NCBI GenBank assembly: GCA_002392965.1
Contig: DGIA01000005.1
Span: 12,497-63,476 of the forward strand
Direction of reading: 5' to 3'
Source of the DNA: Bacteroidales bacterium UBA3834
GTDB taxonomy: Bacteria > Bacteroidota > Bacteroidia > Bacteroidales > P3
Length of the DNA: 50,980 nt
Below, piece by piece: positions 7,130 to 15,499 of the stretch (positions within the stretch are counted from its first letter, which is position 1; every line of letters begins with the position of its first letter). The notes beneath the pieces are model-generated. The model was not told where the DNA came from. It saw only the letters and a program-made list of their open reading frames with translations, and searched no databases. The position numbers were made by a program, and so were the translations under genes.

Positions 7130-8368
7130 TTATATTCCGTATTTGAGACTCTTTTTGCGGTCGTATTGCTCGGCGGTGGCGGTGAAGAAGGCGTCGCCGC
7201 TGCTGTTGAGGGCCGTCTCGACGCTGTCCTGCACCACGCCGATGATGAAGCCTATGGCTACGGCCTGCATGGCCACATCGTTGCCGATGCCGAAGAAGGA
7301 GCAGGCCATGGGGATGAGCAGCAGGCTTCCGCCGGCCACGCCCGAGGCGCCGCAGGCGCCGAGGGTGGCTATCACGCCCAGGAACAAGGCCGAGGCGAAG
7401 CTCACCTCCACACCCAGCGTATGCGCCACCGCCAGCGAGAAGACCGTGATGGTCACCGCCGCACCGTCCATGTTGATGGTGGCACCCAGCGGGATGCTGA
7501 CGGAGTAGAATTTCTCATCCAGTCCCAGCTTCTTGCACAGCGCCATGTTGATGGGTATGTTGGCCGCCGACGAACGCGTGAAGAAGGCCTGCAGGCCGCT
7601 CTCCTTGAGGCAGGTGAAAAGCAGCGGATAGGGGTTCTTGCGCAGCATGACGAACGAGATGAGCGGATTGAAGACAAAGGTGTTGACCAGCATGCACCCA
7701 ATCAGTAGCAGCAGCAGGTGTCCGTAGGTGGAGAAGACCGCGAGGCCGTTTTCGCTGACGGTGGTGAACACCAAGCCCAGGATGCCGAAGGGGGCGAACT
7801 GAATGACCCACTTGACCACCCGCGAGACGACGTCGCTCAGGTCGTGCACCACATTGACCGTCGATTGCGAGGCCATGGTTTTCAGCGCCACACCGAGGAT
7901 GATGCTCCAAAAGAGGATGGCAACGTAGTTGGCGTTGGCCACCGCCGCCACGGGGTTGCCCACCATGCTGGTGAGCATTGTGGCAAACACGTCGTCCAGC
8001 GAGCCGGCACCGGCCTCCACCTGTACGTTCGATGCCACCTCGCCCAACTGCAACGTGACAGGAAACAGAAAGCTGCCCACCACAGCGCACACGGCTGCGA
8101 TGAAGGTGGAGAGCAGGTAGATGGCCACCAGCGAGGTGAAGCGTCGCCCAAGGCCCTTGCCGGCCTTGGCGATGGACGAGATGACCAGCACGGCCACCAG
8201 CACAGGCGCTATGCCCTTCAGGGCACTCACAAAGATGCGTCCCAGGATGCCGACACCTGTCCAGCCGGGCAGCGCAAGTCCCAGCACGGCGCCAATTACC
8301 AATCCAACGAAAATCCTCAGCATCAGGCTGACGCTGGTGTATTTGTGCAATAAATCCTTTACTATCAT
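7130..8368 (-). CDS. sstT: Na+/serine-threonine symporter SstT
   Basis: 412 residues, the usual SstT length. It is an inner-membrane member of the dicarboxylate/amino acid:cation symporter family. It shows eight or so hydrophobic segments, a Ser-rich re-entrant region, the NMDGAAVTITVF motif (transmembrane 7, cation site) and GACGASGVAGGSLLLIP (second re-entrant hairpin). The C-terminus has VVQDSVETALNSSGDAFFTA, characteristic of SstT rather than GltP/DctA. It imports serine and threonine with sodium. It lies 12 bp after trmH and 19 bp before the C26 lipoprotein, so it is probably cotranscribed from the promoter at 9108-9140. Confidence 0.9.
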   Translation of the reverse strand: MIVKDLLHKYTSVSLMLRIFVGLVIGAVLGLALPGWTGVGILGRIFVSALKGIAPVLVAVLVISSIAKAGKGLGRRFTSLVAIYLLSTFIAAVCAVVGSFLFPVTLQLGEVASNVQVEAGAGSLDDVFATMLTSMVGNPVAAVANANYVAILFWSIILGVALKTMASQSTVNVVHDLSDVVSRVVKWVIQFAPFGILGLVFTTVSENGLAVFSTYGHLLLLLIGCMLVNTFVFNPLISFVMLRKNPYPLLFTCLKESGLQAFFTRSSAANIPINMALCKKLGLDEKFYSVSIPLGATINMDGAAVTITVFSLAVAHTLGVEVSFASALFLGVIATLGACGASGVAGGSLLLIPMACSFFGIGNDVAMQAVAIGFIIGVVQDSVETALNSSGDAFFTATAEQYDRKKSLKYGI

Positions 8369-8380
8369 AGTGCAACCATT

Positions 8381-9091
8381 TTAAAAACCTTGTGCCATCA
8401 GGGCCTCGATGACTTGACGTCCGTCGCGTACCGCCTGCATGGCCCAATGCAGTTTGAGGTCGAGCAGGTCGTCGTCGTCGAGTCGCCAAGGGATGTCGGA
8501 GGCACGCATACGCTCGGTGAGGTTGAAAAGGCTCAAGGCGGCACAAACCGAGATATTGAAGCTCTCGGTAAAGCCGTACATCGGAATCTTCACATAGGCG
8601 TCGGCGCCGGCGATGGCCTGGTCGGTCAGGCCGGTCAATTCGGTGCCGAAGACCAGCGCCGTCGGGGTACTGATGTCGAGGTCGGTGATCATCTGGTCGT
8701 TTTCGTGGGGCAAGGTGGCGACAATACGGTAGCCTTGTCCGTGCAGATGCCTGTAGGCCTCTTGAATGGAGGAATGTCGGTAGTAGTCAACCCATTTGGA
8801 GCTGCCCACGGCCACATCGCCGGCGGGATTGAACGGGTTGTTTGCTTCGACCACATGGACATCCTGCACCCCGAAGCAGTCGCACGACCGGAGGACGGCG
8901 GCGGCATTGTGGCTCTGATAGACATCTTCGAGGACGACAGAAATATGACGCGTGCGCAGGGGAGCCAGACGGTCGAAAAGGGCCCGTTTGTTGTCGCTGA
9001 ACAGCTGGGAAACTTTTTCATAGAGAACGGCCTTCTGAGCGGTGGTCAGAGCGGCGAAGAGAGATGGTTGGCCTGGTATTCTTTCTGGCAT
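8381..9091 (-). CDS. trmH: tRNA (guanosine-2'-O-)-methyltransferase TrmH
   Basis: 236 residues. It is a SPOUT-class methyltransferase that 2'-O-methylates G18 in the D-loop of tRNA with S-adenosylmethionine. Motif 1 is HNAAAVLRSCDCFGVQDVHVVE (catalytic Arg in VLRSCD), motif 2 is ALVFGTELTGLT, and motif 3 is IPMYGFTESFNISVCAALS, forming the trefoil knot. A C-terminal helical extension matches the TrmH group more than the rRNA-modifying RlmB group. It is the first gene of a three-gene unit and has a promoter that overlaps that of the divergent glycosyltransferase-like gene. Confidence 0.88.
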   Translation of the reverse strand: MPERIPGQPSLFAALTTAQKAVLYEKVSQLFSDNKRALFDRLAPLRTRHISVVLEDVYQSHNAAAVLRSCDCFGVQDVHVVEANNPFNPAGDVAVGSSKWVDYYRHSSIQEAYRHLHGQGYRIVATLPHENDQMITDLDISTPTALVFGTELTGLTDQAIAGADAYVKIPMYGFTESFNISVCAALSLFNLTERMRASDIPWRLDDDDLLDLKLHWAMQAVRDGRQVIEALMAQGF

Positions 9092-9103
9092 GATGAATTA
9101 TTT

Positions 9104-9140
9104 TTTGCAAAGATACAACTTTTTTTCGTATCTTTGCAAA
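9104..9140. promoter_or_regulatory. Overlapping divergent promoters, trmH / GT4-like gene
   Basis: Minus strand: TTTG (9137-9140), 21 bp, TATCTTTG (9108-9115) for trmH. Plus strand: TTTG (9104-9107), 21 bp, TATCTTTG (9129-9136) for the 9194 gene. The whole is a palindrome (TTTTGCAAAGATAC ... GTATCTTTGCAAAA), so each promoter's -33 element abuts the other's -7 box and both could not be occupied at once. Confidence 0.75.
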
Positions 9141-9193
9141 ATAATTAGCCAACTAACTGAAATCATATTACTTCCTGAAATCTAAAGAGAAAC

Positions 9194-9784
9194 ATGCTGA
9201 TAGGATATGAAGCCAACAATGCGCTACGCTGCAGCGATCCGATAGGGGATTTCTGCCGCGAACTGATTGCCCGGATGGCCCACAGCCATGTGAGGGATTA
9301 TCGGGCGTTGCTTTTCTCCACCCACATCAAAGGCGATTACCGCAGCTACTATTCGGGTGACAGCAACGTGAGCACCTATGTGCCGGCGGGTTCCGCCTGC
9401 CTGCTGCCCGAAGCCTGGATGCGCTATCGGCTGAACCCCGTGCTGAAATCCGAGAAAGTGCAGCTTTTCCACGGGCTGAACGAGGAACTCCCCTATCATA
9501 TCGACCGCGAGGTGAAGACGGTGGTGACCTGCTACGGGTTGAACAACCACCATCGTGCCTCGCTGCTCGACACAGTGATGTGGAAACCCCGCATGCGCTA
9601 TGCTTTCGCTGCCGCCGACTGCGTCGTCGCCGTCAGCGAAGAGGTGCGTGAAGAGCTCGTCTCCTTTGGCGTGAATCCCAGGAAAATCACCGTAATAGGC
9701 GTACCCGGCAAGCCCTACGAGCTGACTGGGGAAATGGTGAACCAATATTACGATCTCTACCGCTCGTTACTCAACAAAGACTGA
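9194..9784 (+). CDS. Half-length GT4-like glycosyltransferase (acceptor domain only)
   Basis: 196 residues. The sequence parallels the first half of the GT4 enzyme at 12347: both have MxIGxxA at the start, FHGLxxELPY near residue 95, KTVVT / KKVVT, and AADCVVAVSEEVREEL versus TADLVVAISEQTKRDL, then the xKIxVI strand. It then stops after a short tail. The C-terminal Rossmann domain that binds the nucleotide-sugar (with the EGFGxPxxE motif) is absent, so on its own it should not transfer sugar. It may be a truncated remnant, or a binding or scaffold subunit. Its 3' end overlaps the opposite-strand GT4 gene by 28 bp. Start ATG lies about 50 bases after the predicted transcription start. Confidence 0.75.
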   Translation: MLIGYEANNALRCSDPIGDFCRELIARMAHSHVRDYRALLFSTHIKGDYRSYYSGDSNVSTYVPAGSACLLPEAWMRYRLNPVLKSEKVQLFHGLNEELPYHIDREVKTVVTCYGLNNHHRASLLDTVMWKPRMRYAFAAADCVVAVSEEVREELVSFGVNPRKITVIGVPGKPYELTGEMVNQYYDLYRSLLNKD

Positions 9785-10812
9785 GCATCGGCATCGCCCA
9801 TCGCGCGATATAAACCAAGGTAGCTTTCCATGTGGCGGTCGTAGCTGAACAGCGCGGCCCGGCGACGTGCGCCTTCGGCTTGTTCGGGGGTGAAATCCCT
9901 GAGCCCCTGTCGAACTGTCTCTGCCATATTGTCCGGATTCCAATTCTGGAAATAACAAGCGACATCGCCACCCACTTCGGGCAGCGAAGTGGCTGTGGAG
10001 CAGAAGACGGGCTTGCCAAACTGCATGGCTTCGACCACAGGAAGCCCGAATCCTTCAAAGAGAGATGGGAAAAGCAAAGCTGTGCAATGGGCGTAGAGCC
10101 ATCGGCGCTCCGCATCGCTGACAGTCCCCAAAAGATGGACATTGGCACCGGCTTCGTTCCTGAGCCGACGGGCGTAGTCGCTGCTGTCGTTTCCAGCAAT
10201 AAGCAAGTCGTAGTCGGGAAGCAGCCGCATCATGGGCAGCAGGGCGGCGAGGTTCTTCTTCTCGGTGACCACCCCCATGGAGAGAAAGAAGGGGCGAGCG
10301 GAGCACCAGCCTTGCGGTGGCTCCTGCGGCCCGTCGGCAAGGTTCTCCACGCCATTATATATCACTATTGGTTCCTTCCCCTTCAGATCAAGGAATCGAG
10401 GTGCCTCATCGGCCACAAAACGGGAGATGAAGCAAACCTTCCGGGCGCTGTCGCACTCGTGCTGCAGGAGTCGCTGATAGCGACGGCGCTTCGCAGGGGT
10501 TTTGTAGTAGAGCAGGTTGAAGTCGTGGATGGTGAGGATGCGGATGGTGTCTGGAGACGGATGGAAGGGGGAGAGCTGGTGGATGGAATGCCAGACATCG
10601 AAATGTCCCACGGGCAAGAAACGGTAGTGGTTGCGCAGGGGAAGATACTGCACTCCGTCTCCAAAAGCCCCCACGTATTCCTTGGGAAGCAGCAGAATGA
10701 CGTCCAAATCGGGCTGCGGATGGGTTCCCAGCCAACGGCCATAGTTCAAAGCCACCTGTCCCAACCCACAATAGGGGTGGCGCAGCATGCTGAGGTCAAC
10801 GAGAACCTTCAT
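9757..10812 (-). CDS. GT4 family glycosyltransferase
   Basis: 351 residues from MKVLVDLSMLRHPYCGLGQ. It is a GT-B fold retaining glycosyltransferase that moves a sugar from a nucleotide donor to a lipid-linked glycan at the cytoplasmic face. The N-terminal domain has the GLGQ loop and ILTIHDFNLL. The donor domain starts near residue 190 (FFLSMGVVTEKKNLAALL) and ends with LFPSLFEGFGLPVVEAMQFGKPVFCS, the E-x7-E motif. I prefer the ATG at 10812, which overlaps the upstream GT2 gene by 17 bp; the longer frame would run through the GT2 gene. Third gene of an acyltransferase-GT2-GT4 unit. Acceptor unknown. Confidence 0.87.
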   Translation of the reverse strand: MKVLVDLSMLRHPYCGLGQVALNYGRWLGTHPQPDLDVILLLPKEYVGAFGDGVQYLPLRNHYRFLPVGHFDVWHSIHQLSPFHPSPDTIRILTIHDFNLLYYKTPAKRRRYQRLLQHECDSARKVCFISRFVADEAPRFLDLKGKEPIVIYNGVENLADGPQEPPQGWCSARPFFLSMGVVTEKKNLAALLPMMRLLPDYDLLIAGNDSSDYARRLRNEAGANVHLLGTVSDAERRWLYAHCTALLFPSLFEGFGLPVVEAMQFGKPVFCSTATSLPEVGGDVACYFQNWNPDNMAETVRQGLRDFTPEQAEGARRRAALFSYDRHMESYLGLYRAMGDADAQSLLSNER

Positions 10813-11557
10813 GCGTGCGGTTGTAAAGGGTGGCGTATTTGACGAGGGTATAGACTGCCGAGAGGCGACAGATGACAAATCCGGCGCTGCCATCGAGGAA
10901 ACCGCCCTTGAGGAAATAGTCGCGGAGGAAGGTCCACATGGGACGGAATACCATCGACGCCGGTCCACAACGCTTACCTTGCAGATAGGCTTTCTCGGCA
11001 CCCATAGGGGCGTAACGTGCCATACGCTGCACGTGGTCGGCGACACTATAATAGGAATAGTGCAAGAGGTCGCCCTCAAGGTGAACCAGTTTGACGGTAG
11101 GGGCATAGAGCAACTCCTCATGGATCATCCCGTCCCACTGGGCCGTACCCACGTGCCAAAGCCGGATGCAGGGGTCGGGATACCAGCCACAATGGCGTAT
11201 CCAGTGGCCGCAATAGTTTGCCAAACGGTTGAAGTTATATATATTGGAAGCATCGGGTTCCTGTTGTTTGAGGGTGGTCAGGCTGGCGCGCAATTCCTCC
11301 GAGAGGGCCTCGTCGGCATCAATACTCAGAATCCAGTCGCAGGTAGCAAGTCCGGTGGCATAGTTCTTCTGCGTCGAGTAGCCTTCCCAATCGTGGTGTT
11401 CGAAACGGACACCGGCCTCGCGGCAGATACGCTCCGTGGCATCGGTGGAGCCCGAATCCACCACCACAACCTCATCGGCGACACCTTGCAGCGATGTCAG
11501 GCACCGTCCGATGTTACGTTCCTCGTTTTGCGTAATGATAACAGCTGTAATATTCAT
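10796..11557 (-). CDS. GT2 family glycosyltransferase (LPS-core WaaE/LgtF-like)
   Basis: 253 residues. GT-A fold inverting glycosyltransferase: ITAVIITQNEERNIGRCLTSL at the start, VVVDSGSTDATERI (donor base binding), then WILSIDADEALSEEL with the DxD metal motif. YSTQKNYATG between them is typical of the lipopolysaccharide-core beta-1,4-glucosyltransferase subgroup (WaaE/LgtF/KdtX-like). The C-terminal part has the usual HEELLYAPTVKLVHLEGDLLHYSY segment of that subgroup. It lies 17 bp after the acyltransferase and overlaps the following GT4 start. Subgroup reasonably supported; exact linkage not determinable. Confidence 0.88.
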   Translation of the reverse strand: MNITAVIITQNEERNIGRCLTSLQGVADEVVVVDSGSTDATERICREAGVRFEHHDWEGYSTQKNYATGLATCDWILSIDADEALSEELRASLTTLKQQEPDASNIYNFNRLANYCGHWIRHCGWYPDPCIRLWHVGTAQWDGMIHEELLYAPTVKLVHLEGDLLHYSYYSVADHVQRMARYAPMGAEKAYLQGKRCGPASMVFRPMWTFLRDYFLKGGFLDGSAGFVICRLSAVYTLVKYATLYNRTHEGSR

Positions 11558-11574
11558 TTTTTATATCTTTATTC

Positions 11575-12267
11575 TCAATCTATTATTCTTTTCACTCCCC
11601 GTTTCAGCACGACGGCGGGGTTGCCGGCGAGCACGGTTTCCCGCTCATCATATCGGCCACGGAGCACGCTTCCTGCTCCTACGGTGGTGTCGTCAGATAG
11701 AATCACGCCTTTGGGTACCACCACATGACAGCCAAGCCAGACATTATTCCCAAACTTGATTTCGCGGTCGGCATTAGCCACAACACCATCATTGTCAATC
11801 AGCTCATGCTGATCAGTATCCATGATGGTGCAGTTCCAAGACGTCAGACAATCGCGGCCGAAGGTGACGGACTTGTGGCACACCACCACGGAGCGAGGCC
11901 CCAGATGGAAATTGCGACCTGTAGTCAGGCAGCCTGCCTCGGACACCTCCAGATGGCATCCTGCGCCAATTGCACAGTCGCCTTGCAACCGCCAACATCC
12001 GCGAAGGTTCAGCCGGGTGCGGTCGTATCGGAAATCGCTGCACTGGCAGGTGGCAAATCCAATCTTCACGCAACCTGTCCTCAGTTCCTCCACATCAAGT
12101 TCGATTTTTCCGGAGAGGTTTTCCATCACCGTCCTGTGAGAGACAAGGACAGGCAACCTCCATGCCTGACGTAAAGGCAACACCGTGAAGTTCAACCATA
12201 TACTTCCCGGAAGAGCTAACAGATAGCGCATTGCCATCAGTCGTTTGACCCTGTGCCGCTCGTTCAT
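11575..12267 (-). CDS. Left-handed beta-helix (hexapeptide) acyltransferase
   Basis: 230 residues from MNERHRVKRLMAMRYLL. Imperfect hexapeptide repeats run from about residue 60 to the C-terminus. The catalytic-site stretch CTIMDTDQHELID provides the His, and the late turns IKFGNNVWLGCHVVVPKGVILSDDTTVGAGSVLRG are typical of the LbH_MAT/galactoside acetyltransferase type of sugar O-acyltransferases. It probably acetylates a sugar of the glycan made by the neighbouring transferases. I chose the ATG at 12267 because the promoter box at 12289-12296 lies between it and an upstream in-frame ATG at 12387. It leads an operon with GT2 and GT4. Confidence 0.85.
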   Translation of the reverse strand: MNERHRVKRLMAMRYLLALPGSIWLNFTVLPLRQAWRLPVLVSHRTVMENLSGKIELDVEELRTGCVKIGFATCQCSDFRYDRTRLNLRGCWRLQGDCAIGAGCHLEVSEAGCLTTGRNFHLGPRSVVVCHKSVTFGRDCLTSWNCTIMDTDQHELIDNDGVVANADREIKFGNNVWLGCHVVVPKGVILSDDTTVGAGSVLRGRYDERETVLAGNPAVVLKRGVKRIID

Positions 12268-12287
12268 TTTGCAGTGATTTTCAAAAT

Positions 12288-12322
12288 GCAAAGATACGAA
12301 AAATTTTTTTTTGTATCTTTGC
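12288..12322. promoter_or_regulatory. Palindromic divergent -7 boxes, acyltransferase / GT4
   Basis: TGCAAAGATAC and GTATCTTTGCA face each other across an A/T tract. Minus-strand TATCTTTG is at 12289-12296 and plus-strand TATCTTTG at 12314-12321. Architecture resembles the 9104-9140 element, but the spacer is 4 bp longer and no TTTG lies at 19-21 bp from either box. Confidence 0.6.
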
Positions 12323-12346
12323 ATTTGTTTTTTTAGCACAAAAAGG

Positions 12347-13447
12347 ATGGTTATTGGATTTGACGCAAAGCGGGCTTTCTGCAACAATACTGGCTTAGGA
12401 AACTATAGCCGGATGATTTGTGGCGGGATGGCGAAAGAGTTGGAAACAGGACATTGTGTGCTTTACAGCCCTAAGCTGAAGGGGCGGCATGAACATTATT
12501 TCGACGGATTGGAGCGCGTGGAATTGCGTAAGGCAGATGGTCTGTGGAGTTTGGCTCCGTGGTTCTGGCGCAGCATGCTGGGTTTCATGATAGAGAAGGA
12601 TGGAGTGGAGATATTCCACGGCTTGAGCCATGAGCTGCCGTATGGCATTGCCAAGGGAGTGAAAAAGGTGGTGACGATGCACGACTTAATCGTGAGACGT
12701 TATCCTGATTATTTCAAACCTGCCGACCGAATCATACACCGTCTGAAACAGGGATATGCCTGCCGCACTGCGGATTTGGTGGTGGCCATCAGCGAGCAGA
12801 CGAAACGAGACTTGATGGATATGATGGGAGTAGCCGAAGAGAAGATCAGGGTGGTCTATCAATCGTGCGACCCGATTTTCTGGAACGCAATGGGACGCAG
12901 TGATGTGATAGAGAAATACAATTTGCCGAAACGATATATCCTCTGCGTTGGCACCTTGGAGGAACGGAAAAACCAACAGAACGTAATCAGGGCAATGCAG
13001 CACCTGCCCGAGGAGATGGGATTGGTTATTGTGGGGCGTCCGCGGGGTGACTATGGCCGACAAGTGTTGGCGATGGCCGACGACAAAATTCGTATCGTGA
13101 CCGGAGCCGATTTCAGCGATTTCCCCGCCCTGTATGCAGGAGCTGTGGCCAGCGTCTATATGTCGCACTTCGAAGGCTTCGGAATTCCTGTGCTGGAATC
13201 GCTATGCTGCGACACTCCGGTGGTGACATCGAACATATCGTCCATGCCTGAAGCGGGGGGAGATGCAGCCCTCTATGCCGACCCCGACGACGTGGAGGGG
13301 ATTGCCTACCAGCTGCGACGACTGATTGAAGATGAACCCTTGCGGAAACAATGCATAGAAAAGGGGCGAATCCATCGTTTGAAATTCGCCCCTGAAAAGG
13401 TTACGCAAGACTTGCTTGCTGTCTATAAAGAATTACTTCACCACTAA
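12347..13447 (+). CDS. GT4 family glycosyltransferase (mannosyltransferase-like)
   Basis: 366 residues from MVIGFDAKRAFCNNTGLGNYSR. Full GT-B enzyme: the acceptor-side domain has the N-terminal GLGNYSR loop and VVTMHDLIVRRYP. The donor-side domain begins at YILCVGTLEERKNQQNVI (about 200) and ends with HFEGFGIPVLESLCCDTPVVTSN (E-x7-E). It resembles WbaZ/MtfB-type mannosyltransferases of polysaccharide clusters. The ATG at 12347 is 26 bases after the -7 box. An in-frame ATG at 12311 lies inside the promoter and is rejected. Its 3' end overlaps the opposite-strand deiminase gene by 15 bp. It is a full-length relative of the half-length protein at 9194. Confidence 0.88.
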   Translation: MVIGFDAKRAFCNNTGLGNYSRMICGGMAKELETGHCVLYSPKLKGRHEHYFDGLERVELRKADGLWSLAPWFWRSMLGFMIEKDGVEIFHGLSHELPYGIAKGVKKVVTMHDLIVRRYPDYFKPADRIIHRLKQGYACRTADLVVAISEQTKRDLMDMMGVAEEKIRVVYQSCDPIFWNAMGRSDVIEKYNLPKRYILCVGTLEERKNQQNVIRAMQHLPEEMGLVIVGRPRGDYGRQVLAMADDKIRIVTGADFSDFPALYAGAVASVYMSHFEGFGIPVLESLCCDTPVVTSNISSMPEAGGDAALYADPDDVEGIAYQLRRLIEDEPLRKQCIEKGRIHRLKFAPEKVTQDLLAVYKELLHH

Positions 13448-15499
13448 ACGGCGGGCAATCCGCTCGTTGCCGTTTTGGAAAAGAACGGTGTAGATGCCCG
13501 ATGCCATGCGACCAGTGTTTACGTTATAAACAATCCGTCCGGCGGCATCAAGGGTAGAAGTATGAATTGTGCGACCTGCGACATCCAGAATGCTGACTGA
13601 ATAACGACCGCCATCAGGAAGATCAATCAAGAGGTTGGCATTCCCGGCAGCAGGGTTGGGAAAGAACTGGCCAAACCGTTCCTCGGCAGAAATCTTCTGA
13701 ATGCCCATCGTGATATCGCCTGAGGGATAGAAACTGAAGTAGCCCCCTTGGGCGGCTGTCATCGGCTTGGTGATGGTCTTACCGGCATTGCTTGTGGCAG
13801 AGATGTAATATTCAACCACCTGCGAGGTGTCGGTGGGGTTGGCGGAGAAGAGTTGTGTTGTGGGGATGATGCCATCGTAGCGGTTGTTTTCGCCAGACAC
13901 AAGCGGACTCTCCTGCCACTCGCCGCCAGAGAGACGATAGACGACTTTGGCAGAGGCAATGCCATCGGCATTAGTGATGTAGGCCAGCACATCGAAATCA
14001 CGATTGACAAAGGTAGGGCCTGTGTTGCCATAACGGCTTCGGTGCAGGATGCGGACAGGATGGTCTGCCGGAATCTGCTTGGTGACACAATGAATGGCAC
14101 CACCGGAACCATCGAAGTCTCGCACATCGACACAGTAGATGGTGTATCCGGGATAGGCTTTCTTCAGTTCCTCGATATTGATGCTGTCCCATTCTGCGGT
14201 GGGCATACCGTCGGAGCCAACTTCGGAGAAACAGGGCTGGATGATGAGGTTGTTGACAAAAGTGTGGTTGGAATAAGTTCGCGTGTAGTAATTGTTGTAC
14301 TGCGCCTGAGAACCGAAGTTGCTTCCATTGTCGGTTTTGGGGAAAGGTATGTAGGAAGCACGATAGTTCCAGTCAAAGACACTTTGGTAACTGCAGAGAG
14401 AATCCATGTTCCGCTTTCCTGTCTTATAGTCAACCCAATTTCTATAGGCATCGGGCATCTGACTGAAGACAAACTGGTTTTCATCAATCATGTCGGCATA
14501 GAGGTCCACGTGACCGGTTCCACCATCGTACTGGAAAGTGGGGAGAATATAGGTTGCACGGGGACCAATGAGCCTGTGCAGACTATCTTTCACCTGAAGA
14601 GGGGTGAGTGGGCGCTTCCTTGAGTAACTGATTGAGGATAGGTCAACGCCATTCCATGTGAGCTGACCATAACTGTCATTGTTGTTCTCATAGAGGGCGT
14701 CGCTGCTGACGACCATACCGGCACCATCAACGAGGCAATTACCTCCCTCCCACTCTATCTGTGTGGTAAAGTTAGGCAAACCGAATTGACGCTCGATATA
14801 GACAGGCACAGAGTCGTCAAGCGCACGTCCGGGATAGTACTCGAAGTCGAGCATGGCTAGAGTGTCACCCTCACCATAGTAGAAGCAGATGGGGCCACAA
14901 TCGCGGAACCAGAACGAGTTGCCGGGAGCCACAAAAAAACGGAGGGCATTTGTGCGAAGCCCCATACGGTTGAGTTGTCGTTTCACAATATTGCTGTCGC
15001 CAGCGTTTTCAATCCTGACCCATGCTTCGGCACCTCCCATCTGGATAGCATCCATCAAATAGAAGAACACCTGACCGAAACTGCTCACGGTGTCGGGTAC
15101 AGCGTAGTATTCTCCGCTACCACTAATATTATCAAGACTACTGAAGCAGTAATTGGCATATCCCGGCACCATGGGGTCGGCAAACCAATATTCATCGGTT
15201 TCATGACCAGGAACCTGATACCTATAGTAGCATGTGACAGCCACAGCCTGGACTTCTTCCCACTCGCCAGGGAACCAGAAGTTGTCTGGCATCTGGCTGC
15301 CGGCGGCTTTGGGTTGTACGGAAGGCGTCTGCTCAGACGCCAACGGTCTCACCGTTTTCAGGTATTTTTTCGAGGCATCTCGTTTATGAAACTCCCATCG
15401 GACATTGCGCCGCACTTCCTCATTGGTCTGAGCAACAACACCCATGGCCAGCATTGCTGCGGCCAGAAAAAGGACGACCTTTTTCATTGCTTTATACAT
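13433..15499 (-). CDS. Secreted agmatine/peptidylarginine deiminase family protein with T9SS domain
   Basis: 688 residues. The order is Sec signal (MKKVVLFLAAAMLAMGVVAQ), guanidine-deiminase domain (about 70-480), a linker/Ig-like segment, and a C-terminal type IX sorting domain from about residue 610 (FFPNPAAGNANLLIDL to ARRLVVK). Catalytic residues of the agmatine deiminase / Porphyromonas PPAD family are visible: WFRDCGP (Asp200), GTGHVDLY (His330, Asp332) and GGAIHCVTKQ (Cys471). The enzyme should convert a guanidino group (arginine residue or agmatine) to the ureido form, outside the cell or on its surface. Stop/start overlap TAATG with the preceding cleavage-enzyme gene points to translational coupling, supporting the start at 15499; Met at 15487 is an alternative. 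Family firm; free or peptidyl substrate unresolved. Confidence 0.87.
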   Translation of the reverse strand: MYKAMKKVVLFLAAAMLAMGVVAQTNEEVRRNVRWEFHKRDASKKYLKTVRPLASEQTPSVQPKAAGSQMPDNFWFPGEWEEVQAVAVTCYYRYQVPGHETDEYWFADPMVPGYANYCFSSLDNISGSGEYYAVPDTVSSFGQVFFYLMDAIQMGGAEAWVRIENAGDSNIVKRQLNRMGLRTNALRFFVAPGNSFWFRDCGPICFYYGEGDTLAMLDFEYYPGRALDDSVPVYIERQFGLPNFTTQIEWEGGNCLVDGAGMVVSSDALYENNNDSYGQLTWNGVDLSSISYSRKRPLTPLQVKDSLHRLIGPRATYILPTFQYDGGTGHVDLYADMIDENQFVFSQMPDAYRNWVDYKTGKRNMDSLCSYQSVFDWNYRASYIPFPKTDNGSNFGSQAQYNNYYTRTYSNHTFVNNLIIQPCFSEVGSDGMPTAEWDSINIEELKKAYPGYTIYCVDVRDFDGSGGAIHCVTKQIPADHPVRILHRSRYGNTGPTFVNRDFDVLAYITNADGIASAKVVYRLSGGEWQESPLVSGENNRYDGIIPTTQLFSANPTDTSQVVEYYISATSNAGKTITKPMTAAQGGYFSFYPSGDITMGIQKISAEERFGQFFPNPAAGNANLLIDLPDGGRYSVSILDVAGRTIHTSTLDAAGRIVYNVNTGRMASGIYTVLFQNGNERIARRLVVK

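Noticed and set aside
8390..9148. A 252-codon + strand frame opposite trmH
   Set aside because: The minus strand encodes clear TrmH motifs; the + frame has none and runs across the trmH promoter.
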